From the NCBI GenBank assembly GCA_021323555.1, contig JAJONP010000031.1, positions 1 to 15,648 on the forward strand: 15,648 nt of DNA. Direction: 5' to 3'. Shown here piece after piece: positions 1-8,435 of this stretch. This DNA is from Gammaproteobacteria bacterium (lineage in GTDB: Bacteria; Pseudomonadota; Gammaproteobacteria; DSM-16500). The notes under the pieces were generated by a model. The model worked only from the letters and a program-made list of their open reading frames with translations, had not been told where the DNA came from and did not search any database. Position 1 is the stretch's first letter. Every line of letters starts with the position of its first letter. The position numbers and the translations under genes are program-made.

Positions 1-765
1 GGGTTAGCATTATACGGCGGTATTATTCCTTACACCGGCACCTTCCTTACATTTAGTGATTACGCACGCAATGCGGTGCGTTTGAGCGCCTTAATGCAAT
101 TACAGCATATTTTGATTTATTCACATGACTCCATCGGCTTAGGCGAAGACGGCCCAACACATCAGCCTATCGAACACATCGCAAGTTTACGTTTGATCCC
201 GGGTCTGCATGTGTGGCGGCCTGCTGACAGTGTAGAAACCGCCGTTGCCTGGCAGCATAGTCTTGAACATCGAGAAGGCCCTTCTTGTTTATTACTCTCG
301 CGGCAAGATTTACCGGTGTTTAGGCGAGATGAAGAAATTATCAAACAGATTATTCGCGGGGGTTATATTCTGCGGGATAGTGATCCTAAAAAACCGATTG
401 AAGCTATTATCATGGCAACGGGTTCAGAAGTTTCTTTGGCAATTGAAGCCCAAATTATTTTAGAAGAAGCACACGGTATTAATACGCGGGTAGTGTCTAT
501 GCCTTGCGTGGAAGTTTTTGTGAAGCAAAGCAAAGAATATCAAGAACAGGTTTTACCTAAATCCATTAAAAAACGCCTTGCTATTGAAGCCGGTGTTCCT
601 AACACATGGCATCGTTTTGTAGGAGATCAGGGCAGTGTAGTAGGCATTGAGCGTTTCGGTGAATCAGCCCCTGCCCCAGAGGTATTTAATGCATTGGGCA
701 TCACCGCAGAAGCGATTGTGAAAGCAGTATGTGAACTCAGTAAAAATAATGCGGTTTTAATATAG
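1..765 (+). CDS. tkt: Transketolase, C-terminal part (5' end outside window)
   Basis: Cytosolic ThDP- and metal-dependent enzyme of the non-oxidative pentose phosphate pathway, moving two-carbon ketol units between sugar phosphates. The reading frame is open from base 1, so the gene is truncated by the window edge; a GTG at 76 is internal and not a start. The 254 visible codons match roughly the last 40% of a normal protein of about 660 residues. Diagnostic stretches are ALYGGIIPY near the left edge, the pyrimidine-domain segment [15 protein letters not shown] (fragment residues 42-56, with the conserved His54), WRPAD at 72-76 and LSRQDLP. The remainder is the C-terminal domain ending in a tag stop. 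gap follows after 16 bases on the same strand, so the two are probably cotranscribed. Family assignment is very secure; nothing looks broken. Confidence 0.97.
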   Translation, partial: GLALYGGIIPYTGTFLTFSDYARNAVRLSALMQLQHILIYSHDSIGLGEDGPTHQPIEHIASLRLIPGLHVWRPADSVETAVAWQHSLEHREGPSCLLLSRQDLPVFRRDEEIIKQIIRGGYILRDSDPKKPIEAIIMATGSEVSLAIEAQIILEEAHGINTRVVSMPCVEVFVKQSKEYQEQVLPKSIKKRLAIEAGVPNTWHRFVGDQGSVVGIERFGESAPAPEVFNALGITAEAIVKAVCELSKNNAVLI

Positions 766-781
766 AAAAAGGGGATACAAG

Positions 782-1789
782 ATGACTATCAAGGTTGCAA
801 TCAATGGCTATGGACGAATTGGACGTAACATTTTACGCGCTTTATATGAAAATCATCGCCGCAAGGAAATTCAAATCGTGGCGATCAACGATTTAGGTAA
901 TATCCAAACCAATGCGCATTTAACCCGTTATGATTCAGTGCACGGCATTTTCAACGGCGATGTGAAGGTCGATGGCGATCATCTTATTGTTAATGGTGAT
1001 CACATCCGTGTTTTTTCAGAGCCCAAGCCCGCGCAAATTCCGTGGGGAAGTCTTGATGTCGATGTGGTTTATGAATGCACCGGACGTTTCACCACGCGTG
1101 AAAAAGCCAAAGCGCATTTAGAGGGCGGCGCTAAAAAAGTGATTGTTTCAGCGCCGGGGACTGAGATGGATGCAACGATTGTTTATGGCGTGAATCACCA
1201 CATCTTGAAAAAAACGGATACGATCATTTCGAATGCGTCTTGTACCACTAACTGTTTGGCACCGATTGCGAAACCCTTGCATGAAAAAATCGGGATCACT
1301 GCAGGCTTGATGACCACCATTCATGCCTATACCAATGATCAAGTACTGACAGATGTTTATCATGAAGATTTGCGCCGTGCCCGTTCGGCAACACAATCCT
1401 TGATTCCGACTTCCACCGGTGCTGCCAAAGCGATTGGCTTGATCATTCCGGAATTAGCCGGAAAATTAGACGGTTTTTCAATTCGGGTGCCGACTATCAA
1501 TGTTTCTTTAGTCGATTTCACCTTTGAAGCTGCACGTCCCACGAGCGTTGAAGAAGTTAACCGGGTGCTCAAAGAAGCTTCTCAAGGGGCATTGAGCGCC
1601 GTATTGGGGTATAACGAAGAACCTTTAGTCTCTATCGATTTTAATCACAATCCCAAATCGTCGATTTTCGATGCGACACAAACCAAGGTTATTGGCAAAA
1701 CAGTGAAGGTATTGTCATGGTATGACAATGAATGGGGTTTCTCCAATCGTATGCTGGATACGGCCCTGGCATTAATGAAGGCAAATTAG
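782..1789 (+). CDS. gap: Glyceraldehyde-3-phosphate dehydrogenase
   Basis: Cytosolic glycolytic/gluconeogenic enzyme converting glyceraldehyde-3-phosphate, phosphate and NAD+ to 1,3-bisphosphoglycerate. At 335 residues it has normal family length. The N-terminal Rossmann motif is NGYGRIGR (8-15). Asp37 in AINDLG suits NAD rather than NADP. The active-site block is SNASCTTNC with catalytic Cys154, and the partner His181 lies in HAYTNDQ. The C-terminal [12 protein letters not shown] is at 313-324. A purine-rich AAAAAGGGGAT just before the ATG serves as ribosome binding site. It sits 16 bases behind tkt, as in an operon. The usual following genes (pgk, pyk, fba in several gammaproteobacteria) are absent; the next gene is convergent 11 bases away and no obvious terminator hairpin is visible between them. 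Confidence 0.98.
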   Translation: MTIKVAINGYGRIGRNILRALYENHRRKEIQIVAINDLGNIQTNAHLTRYDSVHGIFNGDVKVDGDHLIVNGDHIRVFSEPKPAQIPWGSLDVDVVYECTGRFTTREKAKAHLEGGAKKVIVSAPGTEMDATIVYGVNHHILKKTDTIISNASCTTNCLAPIAKPLHEKIGITAGLMTTIHAYTNDQVLTDVYHEDLRRARSATQSLIPTSTGAAKAIGLIIPELAGKLDGFSIRVPTINVSLVDFTFEAARPTSVEEVNRVLKEASQGALSAVLGYNEEPLVSIDFNHNPKSSIFDATQTKVIGKTVKVLSWYDNEWGFSNRMLDTALALMKAN

Positions 1790-1800
1790 ATCACTGCTAT

Positions 1801-3192
1801 CTACAAAGCATTTGATTTAATAATCACCATCTTTTCATGCGTCATATCGTGCATCGAATAAGGGATCCCGCCGGTTCCAAAACCCGATTGTTTACGCCCC
1901 GCAAAAGGCATCCAGTCAGCGCGAAAAGCCGTGTGATCGTTAATTAAAACCGTTTTAGCTTCCAAACGTTTGGTTAACTGAAGCGCCACATCAATCTGCT
2001 GAGTAAATACCGATGCTTGAAAAGAAAAAGGCAGTGCATTGGCAGCATTGACGGCTTCTTCCCGATTTTCATAAGTGTTAATACAAATAACGGGGCCAAA
2101 GACTTCTTCGCGGCAAACTCTGGTGTGTAAGGGCGGGTTTAATAAAATGGTAGGCGCGTAAGTCGTATTAGACAGGGCTTTTCCGCCGCATAACAATTTC
2201 GCACCGGCCTTGACGGCTTCATCAACCCATTCACCTACCCGCTTAACTTCCGCTTCTGTGATCAAAGGGCCGACTTCGGTAGAGGGATCCAGCGGATCGC
2301 CCACGATTAAATTTTCTGCCAATTTTGTCATGCCTTTGGCTAACGATTTTGCAATGCTAACGTGTGCAAAAATACGTTGCACTGAAATGCAAACCTGTCC
2401 TGCGTGATAAAAACCCCCTTTGGTTAAGAGCGTCATCGCTTCATCGAGATCTGCATCCGGCTCTACAATCACGGGTGCGGCTCCCCCATGTTCTAGAGTA
2501 CAGCTAACACCGGGCGCTAATAAAGCGCGCAAATGCCAACCCACACGGCTTGATCCAATAAAGGATAAAAAGCTGATACGGGGATCGGAAACAAACTTTT
2601 CTGCGATTTTATTGTCACAGATAACGACTTGCGCCCAATTATCCGGAAGCCCCGCTTCTTTTAATAAATCGACTATGGCTAAACAGGATAAGGGCGTTGT
2701 ACTGGCGGGTTTAATCACCACAGGACAACCGACTGCAATGGCCGGGATCACTTGATGGATAACCAGATTCATCGGATGATTAAACGCGCTGATCGCAAAA
2801 ACAACACCAACGGGTTCTCTAAAAGTATAAGCTAAACGATTTTGGGTCGCTTTAGTCAACCCCATCGGGATTTCGCGGCCTGTCATATGGCTTATCTCTT
2901 CAATGGCAATTTTAATACCAAGGGCAGCTCTGTCTGCTTCAATGAGAGAATCCATTAAAGGTTTACCGCCTTCTTCAGCAGAACGTTTGGCAAATTCTTT
3001 GCGTCGTTCCACAAAAAGCGTATAAAAACGTTCCAGGATTGTTATTCTATTCTCTGTTGATAAGCGTTGGCCCCGGTTGTTAAACGTTGCATAAGCCGTC
3101 GCAAAAGCAGATTCGACTTGCGATTCATCCTGAAGTGGCAAGCTATTAATTAAATGTCTGTCATAAGGCGAAAAGATTTTTAAATGTGTCAT
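1801..3192 (-). CDS. NAD(P)-dependent aldehyde dehydrogenase (lactaldehyde/GAPN-like subgroup)
   Basis: ALDH-superfamily enzyme, 463 residues from the ATG at 3192, expected to oxidise an aldehyde to a carboxylate in the cytosol. Visible motifs are the catalytic Asn138 in SAFNHP, cofactor Lys161 in KPAS, FIGSSRVG (211-218), general-base Glu234 in TLEHGG, catalytic nucleophile Cys268 in GQVC, and Glu363/Phe365 in EEVFGP. The FNHPMNL form instead of PWNFP resembles enzymes acting on small hydroxy-, sulfo- or phospho-aldehydes (lactaldehyde, GAPN, phosphonoacetaldehyde types); the substrate itself cannot be read from sequence. The frame continues upstream to a TTG at 3237, but those 15 codons come from a hairpin repeat, and an AAAGGA box supports 3192. 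It is the last gene of the ugd-galU-ThDP enzyme operon, 64 bases behind the ThDP enzyme. Confidence 0.9.
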   Translation of the reverse strand: MTHLKIFSPYDRHLINSLPLQDESQVESAFATAYATFNNRGQRLSTENRITILERFYTLFVERRKEFAKRSAEEGGKPLMDSLIEADRAALGIKIAIEEISHMTGREIPMGLTKATQNRLAYTFREPVGVVFAISAFNHPMNLVIHQVIPAIAVGCPVVIKPASTTPLSCLAIVDLLKEAGLPDNWAQVVICDNKIAEKFVSDPRISFLSFIGSSRVGWHLRALLAPGVSCTLEHGGAAPVIVEPDADLDEAMTLLTKGGFYHAGQVCISVQRIFAHVSIAKSLAKGMTKLAENLIVGDPLDPSTEVGPLITEAEVKRVGEWVDEAVKAGAKLLCGGKALSNTTYAPTILLNPPLHTRVCREEVFGPVICINTYENREEAVNAANALPFSFQASVFTQQIDVALQLTKRLEAKTVLINDHTAFRADWMPFAGRKQSGFGTGGIPYSMHDMTHEKMVIIKSNAL

Positions 3193-3198
3193 TAAATA

Positions 3199-3204
3199 TC
3201 CTTT
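3199..3204 (-). promoter_or_regulatory. Ribosome binding site fixing the aldehyde dehydrogenase start
   Basis: On the minus strand AAAGGA lies six bases before the ATG at 3192. This decides against the upstream in-frame TTG at 3237, which would translate part of the palindromic repeat. Confidence 0.7.
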
Positions 3205-3210
3205 AAATTT

Positions 3211-3252
3211 GTCATCCCGGAAATTTTGCGTAAGCAAAATTATCGGGGATCC
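3211..3252. repeat. REP-like imperfect palindrome between two operon genes
   Basis: Arms AATTTTGC (3222-3229) and GCAAAATT (3234-3241) pair perfectly around a four-base loop GTAA. Outer ATCCC (3214-3218) pairs with GGGAT (3246-3250), leaving a small internal loop. The GTCATCCCGG start and CGGGGATCC end resemble the short intergenic palindromes common in many proteobacteria. It occupies most of the gap between the ThDP enzyme and the aldehyde dehydrogenase, so in the operon mRNA it would form a hairpin just after the first stop codon. No T-run follows on either strand, so an intrinsic terminator is unlikely. A role in 3'-end protection or in uneven expression of the two genes is inference. Confidence 0.75.
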
Positions 3253-3256
3253 ATTC

Positions 3257-4900
3257 TTATAAAATACACGTTTTAGCTAATAATTCATGCGTTAAAACAC
3301 GGGCATTTTCGGAATAATCCACAGGCACTTCGATTAAATGCACGCCTTTGCTATTCAAGCAAGTTTTTAAGGTATCGGCAAAGTCTTCTGTTTTACTAAT
3401 GCGATGGCCTTTTGCGCCATAGGCTTCTGCATATTTCACAAAGTCAGGATTATTATAGTTTAGACCAAAATCAGGCAATCCCATGGCTTCCTGCTTCCAT
3501 TTGATCATCCCATACGCATTGTCACAGATAACTAATACTACTAAATCGAGGTTTAATCTGACGGCGGTTTCCAATTCCTGCGAATTCATCATAAATCCCC
3601 CATCGCCGCAAATGGCCAACACTTGACGTGCAGGATGCACAATTTTGGCGGCAATAGCTGAGGGTAAGCCCGCTCCCATGGTCGCTAGCGCATTATCGAG
3701 TAATAATGTTTTAGCATTAAAAGCGCCGAAGTTTCTGGCAAACCAGAGTTTATACATGCCGTTATCGAGTGCTGCAATCCCGTCTTTAGGCAAAACATGC
3801 CGCACATCGCGTACTAACCGCTGTGGAATGAGGGGAAAACGCGGATCATCAGCCCCTTCGTGAATGTGTTTATCGACTTCCTGTTTGATTTTTTCAAAAT
3901 AAGCAAAATCCCAGTGCTTTTGCTTTTGTACCAAATCGCTAATGCGCTGCAAAGCGTGACTGATATCACCTATTACTTCTAACGTTGGAAAATAAACTTC
4001 ATCAATATTGGCAGGGAAAAAATTCATGTGAATGACTTTTCGCTTTTCCCCGACTTGCATAAAGAAGGGTGGTTTTTCAATCACATCATGTCCAACATTG
4101 ATGATAAGATCAGCACGATTAATGGCACAATGAAGATAATCATGATCGGATAAAGCAGCCGTTCCTAAAAAACGTTTATCATGTTCATCTAAAACCCCTT
4201 TACCCATTTGCGTATTGAAAAAGAAAATGTCAGTTTTATCGATCAAAGCGCGCAAAGCTTCTGAAATCGCTTTACGATTGCCGCCCGCGCCAATTAACAC
4301 TAAGGGATGTTTCGCATTGTGAATGAGTTCTACGGCTTGTTCGATGCTGCTTAAATCCGCGTGGGGAGAGGCAGGTTTGGTCACTTCATATAAAGGCGCT
4401 GTACAAGATTGTGCTGCGATATCTTCCGGTAATTCCAAATGCACAGCGCCTGGACGTTCCAACTGGCTGATGCGAAATGCTTCACGAATTAATGAGGGAA
4501 TTTGATTGCCGTTAATGATTTGTCGGGTGAATTTGGTTAAAGGCTGCATCATGTCGACAATATTTACAATCTGAAAGCGGCCTTGCTTGCTTTTTAAAAT
4601 AGGTTTTTGGCCCGTGATCATGAGCATCGGCATGCCGCCCAGGTTCGCATAAGCCGCAGCGGTCACGAAATTGGTTGCTCCCGGCCCCAGGGTTGATAAA
4701 CAGACGCCGGTTTTGCCGGTTAAACGGCCGTAAGTCGCTGCCATAAAACCGGCGGCTTGTTCATGACGGGTAAGAATGAGTTTAATATTAGAATGGCGGA
4801 TAGATTCCAAGAGATCTAAGTTTTCTTCACCCGGGATCCCAAAGATATATTCTACCTCTTCGTTTTCCAGGGCTTTTACAAATTGATCAGAGGCTTTCAT
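3257..4900 (-). CDS. ThDP-dependent acetolactate synthase-like enzyme
   Basis: Member of the acetohydroxyacid/acetolactate synthase branch of ThDP enzymes, 547 residues, predicted to decarboxylate pyruvate and join the two-carbon unit to an acceptor. The pyrimidine-binding half carries the catalytic glutamate in RHEQAAGFMA (Glu47) and the GPGATN loop (72-77). The middle domain follows at about 185-325. The C-terminal half carries the ThDP/metal motif GDGGFMMN (432-439) closed by DNAYGM (460-465). By hand alignment the tryptophan that gives anabolic AHAS its 2-ketobutyrate preference is not at the expected place (GMIKWKQ), which suits catabolic AlsS-type enzymes. No regulatory small subunit or acetolactate decarboxylase gene is nearby. 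An AGGAG box precedes the ATG; galU ends 9 bases upstream. Its presence in a nucleotide-sugar operon leaves open a sugar-directed carboligase. Family sure, substrate not. Confidence 0.88.
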   Translation of the reverse strand: MKASDQFVKALENEEVEYIFGIPGEENLDLLESIRHSNIKLILTRHEQAAGFMAATYGRLTGKTGVCLSTLGPGATNFVTAAAYANLGGMPMLMITGQKPILKSKQGRFQIVNIVDMMQPLTKFTRQIINGNQIPSLIREAFRISQLERPGAVHLELPEDIAAQSCTAPLYEVTKPASPHADLSSIEQAVELIHNAKHPLVLIGAGGNRKAISEALRALIDKTDIFFFNTQMGKGVLDEHDKRFLGTAALSDHDYLHCAINRADLIINVGHDVIEKPPFFMQVGEKRKVIHMNFFPANIDEVYFPTLEVIGDISHALQRISDLVQKQKHWDFAYFEKIKQEVDKHIHEGADDPRFPLIPQRLVRDVRHVLPKDGIAALDNGMYKLWFARNFGAFNAKTLLLDNALATMGAGLPSAIAAKIVHPARQVLAICGDGGFMMNSQELETAVRLNLDLVVLVICDNAYGMIKWKQEAMGLPDFGLNYNNPDFVKYAEAYGAKGHRISKTEDFADTLKTCLNSKGVHLIEVPVDYSENARVLTHELLAKTCIL

Positions 4901-4909
4901 GAGCAGCTC

Positions 4910-5785
4910 CTATGGTAAGCTTTTTAAATAATCCAATAATGAATTACCTAATTCGGTATGTTTTAACCCATATTGAATAGTTGCTTTAAGATAACCCAAT
5001 TTGCTGCCACAGTCATAGCGAATACCCGTTAATTCATGAATATAGGCTTTTTCTTGTAATAATTGTTTTGCGATCGCATCGGTTAACTGAATTTCTCCTC
5101 CGCTTCCCGGCGTAATATTTTCCAAGCATTTAAAAATGCCGGGCGTTAAAATATAACGGCCAACCGCGGCTAATGTTGACTTGGCTTCAGCCGGTTTAGG
5201 TTTTTCAACAATGCGCTCGATACGGTGAAAGCCTTGATCGCTTTCACCCACTTCAATAATCCCGTATTTTTGTACATCTTCCTTGGCAACGTGTTCTACT
5301 GCAATGATACTGCTACGGGTGGCTTTATAGACATCAACCATTTTTTCAAGACAATATCGATCACCGCCATCGATTAAATCATCCGCTAATAAAACAGCAA
5401 AAGGTTCATCCTCTACTATATTCTTAGCACATAAAACAGCATGGCCCAAGCCCAGCGGTTGAGGCTGTCGAACATATACGCATTCAACGCCTTGCGGCAG
5501 AATGTTTTTGACAATAGTCAGCAGATCTGTTTTACCTTTATGTTTCAAATGGTTTTCAAGATTGGGATCGGTATCAAAATGATCTTCAATCGCACGTTTA
5601 TTGCTGCTGGTAATAAATATCAATTGCGTCACGCCAGCGGCAATGGCTTCTTCTACCGCATATTGAATAAGCGGTTTATCAACGATAGGCAGCATTTCTT
5701 TGGGGTTGGCTTTGGTTGCTGGCAAGAAACGGGTACCAATACCTGCTACGGGGAAAACGGCTTTGCGAATAGTAAAATTTCTCAT
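4910..5785 (-). CDS. galU: UTP-glucose-1-phosphate uridylyltransferase
   Basis: Cytosolic enzyme making UDP-glucose from glucose-1-phosphate and UTP, feeding the dehydrogenase encoded just upstream. The length of 291 residues is typical. It shows the nucleotide-binding signature [19 protein letters not shown] (15-33), QPLGLGHAV (109-116), LADD (133-136), VEKP (193-196), [10 protein letters not shown] (229-238) and [12 protein letters not shown] (257-268), all hallmarks of bacterial GalU rather than RmlA or GlmU. The ATG at 5785 overlaps the ugd stop by four bases (ATGA), so the two are translationally coupled. The ThDP enzyme follows after 9 bases. No anomalies. Confidence 0.97.
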   Translation of the reverse strand: MRNFTIRKAVFPVAGIGTRFLPATKANPKEMLPIVDKPLIQYAVEEAIAAGVTQLIFITSSNKRAIEDHFDTDPNLENHLKHKGKTDLLTIVKNILPQGVECVYVRQPQPLGLGHAVLCAKNIVEDEPFAVLLADDLIDGGDRYCLEKMVDVYKATRSSIIAVEHVAKEDVQKYGIIEVGESDQGFHRIERIVEKPKPAEAKSTLAAVGRYILTPGIFKCLENITPGSGGEIQLTDAIAKQLLQEKAYIHELTGIRYDCGSKLGYLKATIQYGLKHTELGNSLLDYLKSLP

Positions 5786-7125
5786 AACATTCCCTTAATG
5801 CTTTCACCCCGACCGATGCCAAAATACGTCATACCCGCTTTTGCCATTAACCTCGGATCATAAATATTACGGCCATCAAAAATGACTCTGTTCTTTAAAT
5901 GTTCTTGAAATAAATCCAGTGAAACGTTTTGAAATTCACGCCATTCTGTGACAATAGCCAAGGCATCCGCATTGATAAGCGCCTCTTTCGCACTATTACA
6001 CAGCAGAAAATCTTCACGTTCCCCATAAAGCCGCTTGGCTTCCTTCATAGCGACCGGATCATAAGCTTGTACTTTTACCCCGGCTTTCCAGAGACTTTCC
6101 ATTAAGACTCTGCTGGTTGCATCCCGCATGTCATCGGTATTAGGTTTAAAAGCCAAACCCCACACGGCAATGGTTTTATTTTTTAAATTTCCCTTAAAAT
6201 AGTGATCGATTTTAGAAAACAAACATTGTTTTTGCGTATGGTTCACTTCCTCAACGGCAGTTAATAAAAGAGGGCTATATCCGTACTGTTCTGCCGTTTT
6301 ACGCAACGCACTAACATCTTTGGGAAAGCAAGAGCCTCCATAACCACAGCCAGGGTAAATAAAATGATATCCAATGCGTGGATCAGCGCCTATTCCCAAA
6401 CGCACTTGCTCGATGTCTGCCCCTACCCGCTCAGCAATATGACTTAATTCATTCATAAAACTGATTTTAGTCGCGAGCATTGCATTTGCTGCATATTTCG
6501 TGAGCTCTGCTGAAAGTAGATCCATGATCATGAGCCGATTAGGGTTAGCATTAAAAGGTTCATATAGCTTTTGAAGCTGGGCTACGGCTTGCTGGCAATC
6601 TGTCCCCAGGATAATGCGATCGGGGTTCATAAAATCCTTAATAGCAGCCCCTTCTTTCAAGAACTCAGGGTTAGACACCACTGAAAAAGAAATGTTTTGT
6701 TGACGATCCCTTAAAGCATCTTCAATAATACTTTTAACTTGTGTGCCAGTTCCTACAGGCACTGTAGATTTGTCGATAATGATACGGTATTCATTCATAT
6801 AGTGGCCAATAGTTTTGGCAACTTTAAAAACATATTGCAGATCAGCTGCGCCGTTTTGATCAGGCGGAGTGCCTACGGCAATAAACTGAAACAGTCCATG
6901 AGATACGCCTAAAGCAGGATCAGAGGTAAACGCGAGGCGGCCAGCCTGGGTATTTTTTAGTACCAGGTCTTCCAAGCCAGGCTCATAAATGGGCACTTTA
7001 CCTTGGTTTAAGCACTCTATTTTGCCCTGATCGATATCGACAATCAGCACATCGTTGCCAACATCTGCTAGACAAACACCAGTAACTAAACCGACATAGC
7101 CCGCGCCGTAAATAGTGCTTTTCAC
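5782..7125 (-). CDS. ugd: UDP-glucose 6-dehydrogenase
   Basis: Cytosolic NAD-dependent four-electron oxidation of UDP-glucose to UDP-glucuronate, precursor of uronic acids in surface glycans. The protein has 447 residues, the normal size for the family. The N-terminal Rossmann motif is GAGYVG (7-12). Catalytic residues stand in EFLKEG (Lys157), [11 protein letters not shown] (Lys210) and [10 protein letters not shown] (nucleophile Cys266, Asp270). The C-terminal UDP-binding domain includes [14 protein letters not shown] (322-335). The start is a GTG at 7125 with a GAGG box nine bases upstream. It is first in the operon ugd-galU-ThDP enzyme-aldehyde dehydrogenase and overlaps galU by four bases. 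A candidate promoter lies at 7176-7204. Together with the epimerase at 9241 it would supply UDP-galacturonate. Confidence 0.97.
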   Translation of the reverse strand: MKSTIYGAGYVGLVTGVCLADVGNDVLIVDIDQGKIECLNQGKVPIYEPGLEDLVLKNTQAGRLAFTSDPALGVSHGLFQFIAVGTPPDQNGAADLQYVFKVAKTIGHYMNEYRIIIDKSTVPVGTGTQVKSIIEDALRDRQQNISFSVVSNPEFLKEGAAIKDFMNPDRIILGTDCQQAVAQLQKLYEPFNANPNRLMIMDLLSAELTKYAANAMLATKISFMNELSHIAERVGADIEQVRLGIGADPRIGYHFIYPGCGYGGSCFPKDVSALRKTAEQYGYSPLLLTAVEEVNHTQKQCLFSKIDHYFKGNLKNKTIAVWGLAFKPNTDDMRDATSRVLMESLWKAGVKVQAYDPVAMKEAKRLYGEREDFLLCNSAKEALINADALAIVTEWREFQNVSLDLFQEHLKNRVIFDGRNIYDPRLMAKAGMTYFGIGRGESIKGML

Positions 7126-7147
7126 TATAAATTGCCTCTCTTTAATT

Positions 7148-7281
7148 TAAAATTTCGGGGTTAAAATGGCTGCTCATTAAAGCAAAGTTGCTAAAAAAAA
7201 TCAAGTTTTGTACAAAAAATCAAGACGATGGTTGTCATTCTGAAAATTCCCCGACATTCCCTCCTAAAATTTCGGGATTCA
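7148..7281. repeat. Degenerate palindromic repeat and half-copy upstream of ugd
   Basis: The 178-base gap between ugd and the polymerase gene holds a degenerate relative of the 3211-3252 palindrome. It begins GTCATTC at 7234 and ends TTCGGGATTCA around 7281, with CCCGA (7250-7254) able to pair with TCGGG (7272-7276). The string TAAAATTTCGGG occurs twice as a direct repeat, at 7148-7159 and at 7265-7276, suggesting a second half-element. Between them AAAAAATCAAG is also duplicated (7195-7205 and 7214-7224). The copies are diverged, which argues for old elements rather than recent insertion. Confidence 0.5.
7176..7204 (-). promoter_or_regulatory. Candidate sigma70-type promoter of the ugd operon
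   Basis: On the minus strand TTGATT (7204-7199) is separated by exactly 17 bases from TTTAAT (7181-7176), four and five matches to the -35 and -10 consensus. The predicted transcript would begin near 7169, giving a leader of about 45 bases before the GTG at 7125. The surrounding sequence is very AT-rich, so a chance match is possible. A TTTTTTAG tract fills the start of the spacer. Confidence 0.45.
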
Positions 7282-7303
7282 TTTATTCATGCAACAATGC
7301 CGT

Positions 7304-8407
7304 TTAAAAAAATGCTGATTTATAAGGGATCCAATATTTGGCATTAGAAGCAAAAGTAAACCATACCCACAAGACAAGCGCATAAGTTAGTACAATACTG
7401 AATAAAACACCTGTTCGAAACATACGATTGTTAATAAGAGTAGGCAGCCGAGACCAAACAATAAGCTGCAGAGGCGTAATATAAATAAGCATTCTATCGA
7501 CTGCTGTTAAACTTAGAAAGGCTAAGGGTAAACTGGCAAAAGAAACAACGGCTAATAATTCCCATAATTGTCTATCTGAAAATTTAGAGAAAACTCTTCT
7601 AAACACTACCATTACCATAGCACATATGCTATTCATCAACGCTCTAATCCCAGCACCGCTAGACTTGTACACACTTAGCCCTGGTTCCTGTATATGCACC
7701 GATATATTCTTTCCGGTGAAATCTATCGATACGTTCAAATAGTGTTCTAGCATGGAGATGCTGCTATCCTTAAAGAAAATACTCCAGAGGATTAATATTA
7801 ATATGCAAATCAGCACTATGTAAAAACGTTTTCTCTTATCTGCTAAAAAAATAGCAAATGGCAAGAAAAAAATTGCTGTTTTATGAAAAAGAGTCGCTAT
7901 AAAAATAAGCAACACATAACAATAAACTTGACGAGACTGCCATTGTGTAAAAGCCAACAAGACAAAACCGAGCGCTGCCGACTGCCGAGTATACCCCATT
8001 CCTACTACGATTATTAAAAAAGGAGTAGCAACGATAAGAGCCAGCCAAGGCAAAGGCTGCTTTCGACAAAATTGTAATAATCCACCCATGAAACAAGCAG
8101 CACAAATTAAGTTAACCCCAATAATATCCAGCTTGGCTTTAGCAGAAATCCAATTAACTAAGACATAACCTATTTCATGGCTTCCTTTATCAAAGATTAA
8201 GGGCAATAAATCACTAGAATGTTTATAGTATTCGTAATCATTCAGGTAAGAAAACCAGTCTCCTCCCACTTCTTGCCGAAAGCCAATAATAAAGGTTATC
8301 AGAATACCATACCCGATAAAAAGATAATCCTGCTTTTTTCCAGGAAAGCCTTCATCTAACAGTAACATAACAATTGGAAAATAAAAAATTGTCCAGTATA
8401 CTAACAT
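7304..8407 (-). CDS. EpsG/Wzy-type polysaccharide polymerase, integral membrane
   Basis: Predicted multi-pass inner-membrane protein, 367 residues, with hydrophobic segments spread over the whole length (for example 3-17, 30-42, 120-137, 162-188, 196-212, 286-302, 333-353). Features of the EpsG family are GFRQEVGGDWFSYLNDY (42-58), EIGY (78-81), GYTRQS (138-143), FHKTA (174-178) and DRM (304-306). EpsG proteins belong to the wider Wzy superfamily that joins lipid-linked repeat units in the periplasm; the polymerase role is inferred from this and from the locus. The ATG at 8407 has GGAG abutting it and a better AAAGGA about 13 bases upstream, so the start may be slightly off. The methyltransferase gene precedes it by 28 bases. 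Confidence 0.8.
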   Translation of the reverse strand: MLVYWTIFYFPIVMLLLDEGFPGKKQDYLFIGYGILITFIIGFRQEVGGDWFSYLNDYEYYKHSSDLLPLIFDKGSHEIGYVLVNWISAKAKLDIIGVNLICAACFMGGLLQFCRKQPLPWLALIVATPFLIIVVGMGYTRQSAALGFVLLAFTQWQSRQVYCYVLLIFIATLFHKTAIFFLPFAIFLADKRKRFYIVLICILILILWSIFFKDSSISMLEHYLNVSIDFTGKNISVHIQEPGLSVYKSSGAGIRALMNSICAMVMVVFRRVFSKFSDRQLWELLAVVSFASLPLAFLSLTAVDRMLIYITPLQLIVWSRLPTLINNRMFRTGVLFSIVLTYALVLWVWFTFASNAKYWIPYKSAFF

Positions 8408-8435
8408 CTCCGTTAATATTTCCTTTACTAATTAA

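Noticed and set aside
3193..3237. N-terminal 15-codon extension of the aldehyde dehydrogenase from a TTG
   Set aside because: The extra codons are translated from the palindromic repeat, and AAAGGA sits correctly in front of the ATG at 3192.
3211..3252. Intrinsic transcription terminator between the ThDP enzyme and aldehyde dehydrogenase genes
   Set aside because: The stem is AT-rich and no T-run follows on the transcribed side; the sequence form fits a REP-like repeat better.
5441..5863. 140-codon plus-strand open frame antisense to galU
   Set aside because: It lies wholly over secure galU and ugd coding sequence and resembles no recognisable protein; a shadow frame.
7193..7200. A8 tract considered as a phase-variable homopolymer
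   Set aside because: It is non-coding, only eight bases, and falls in the spacer of the candidate ugd promoter in generally AT-rich DNA.
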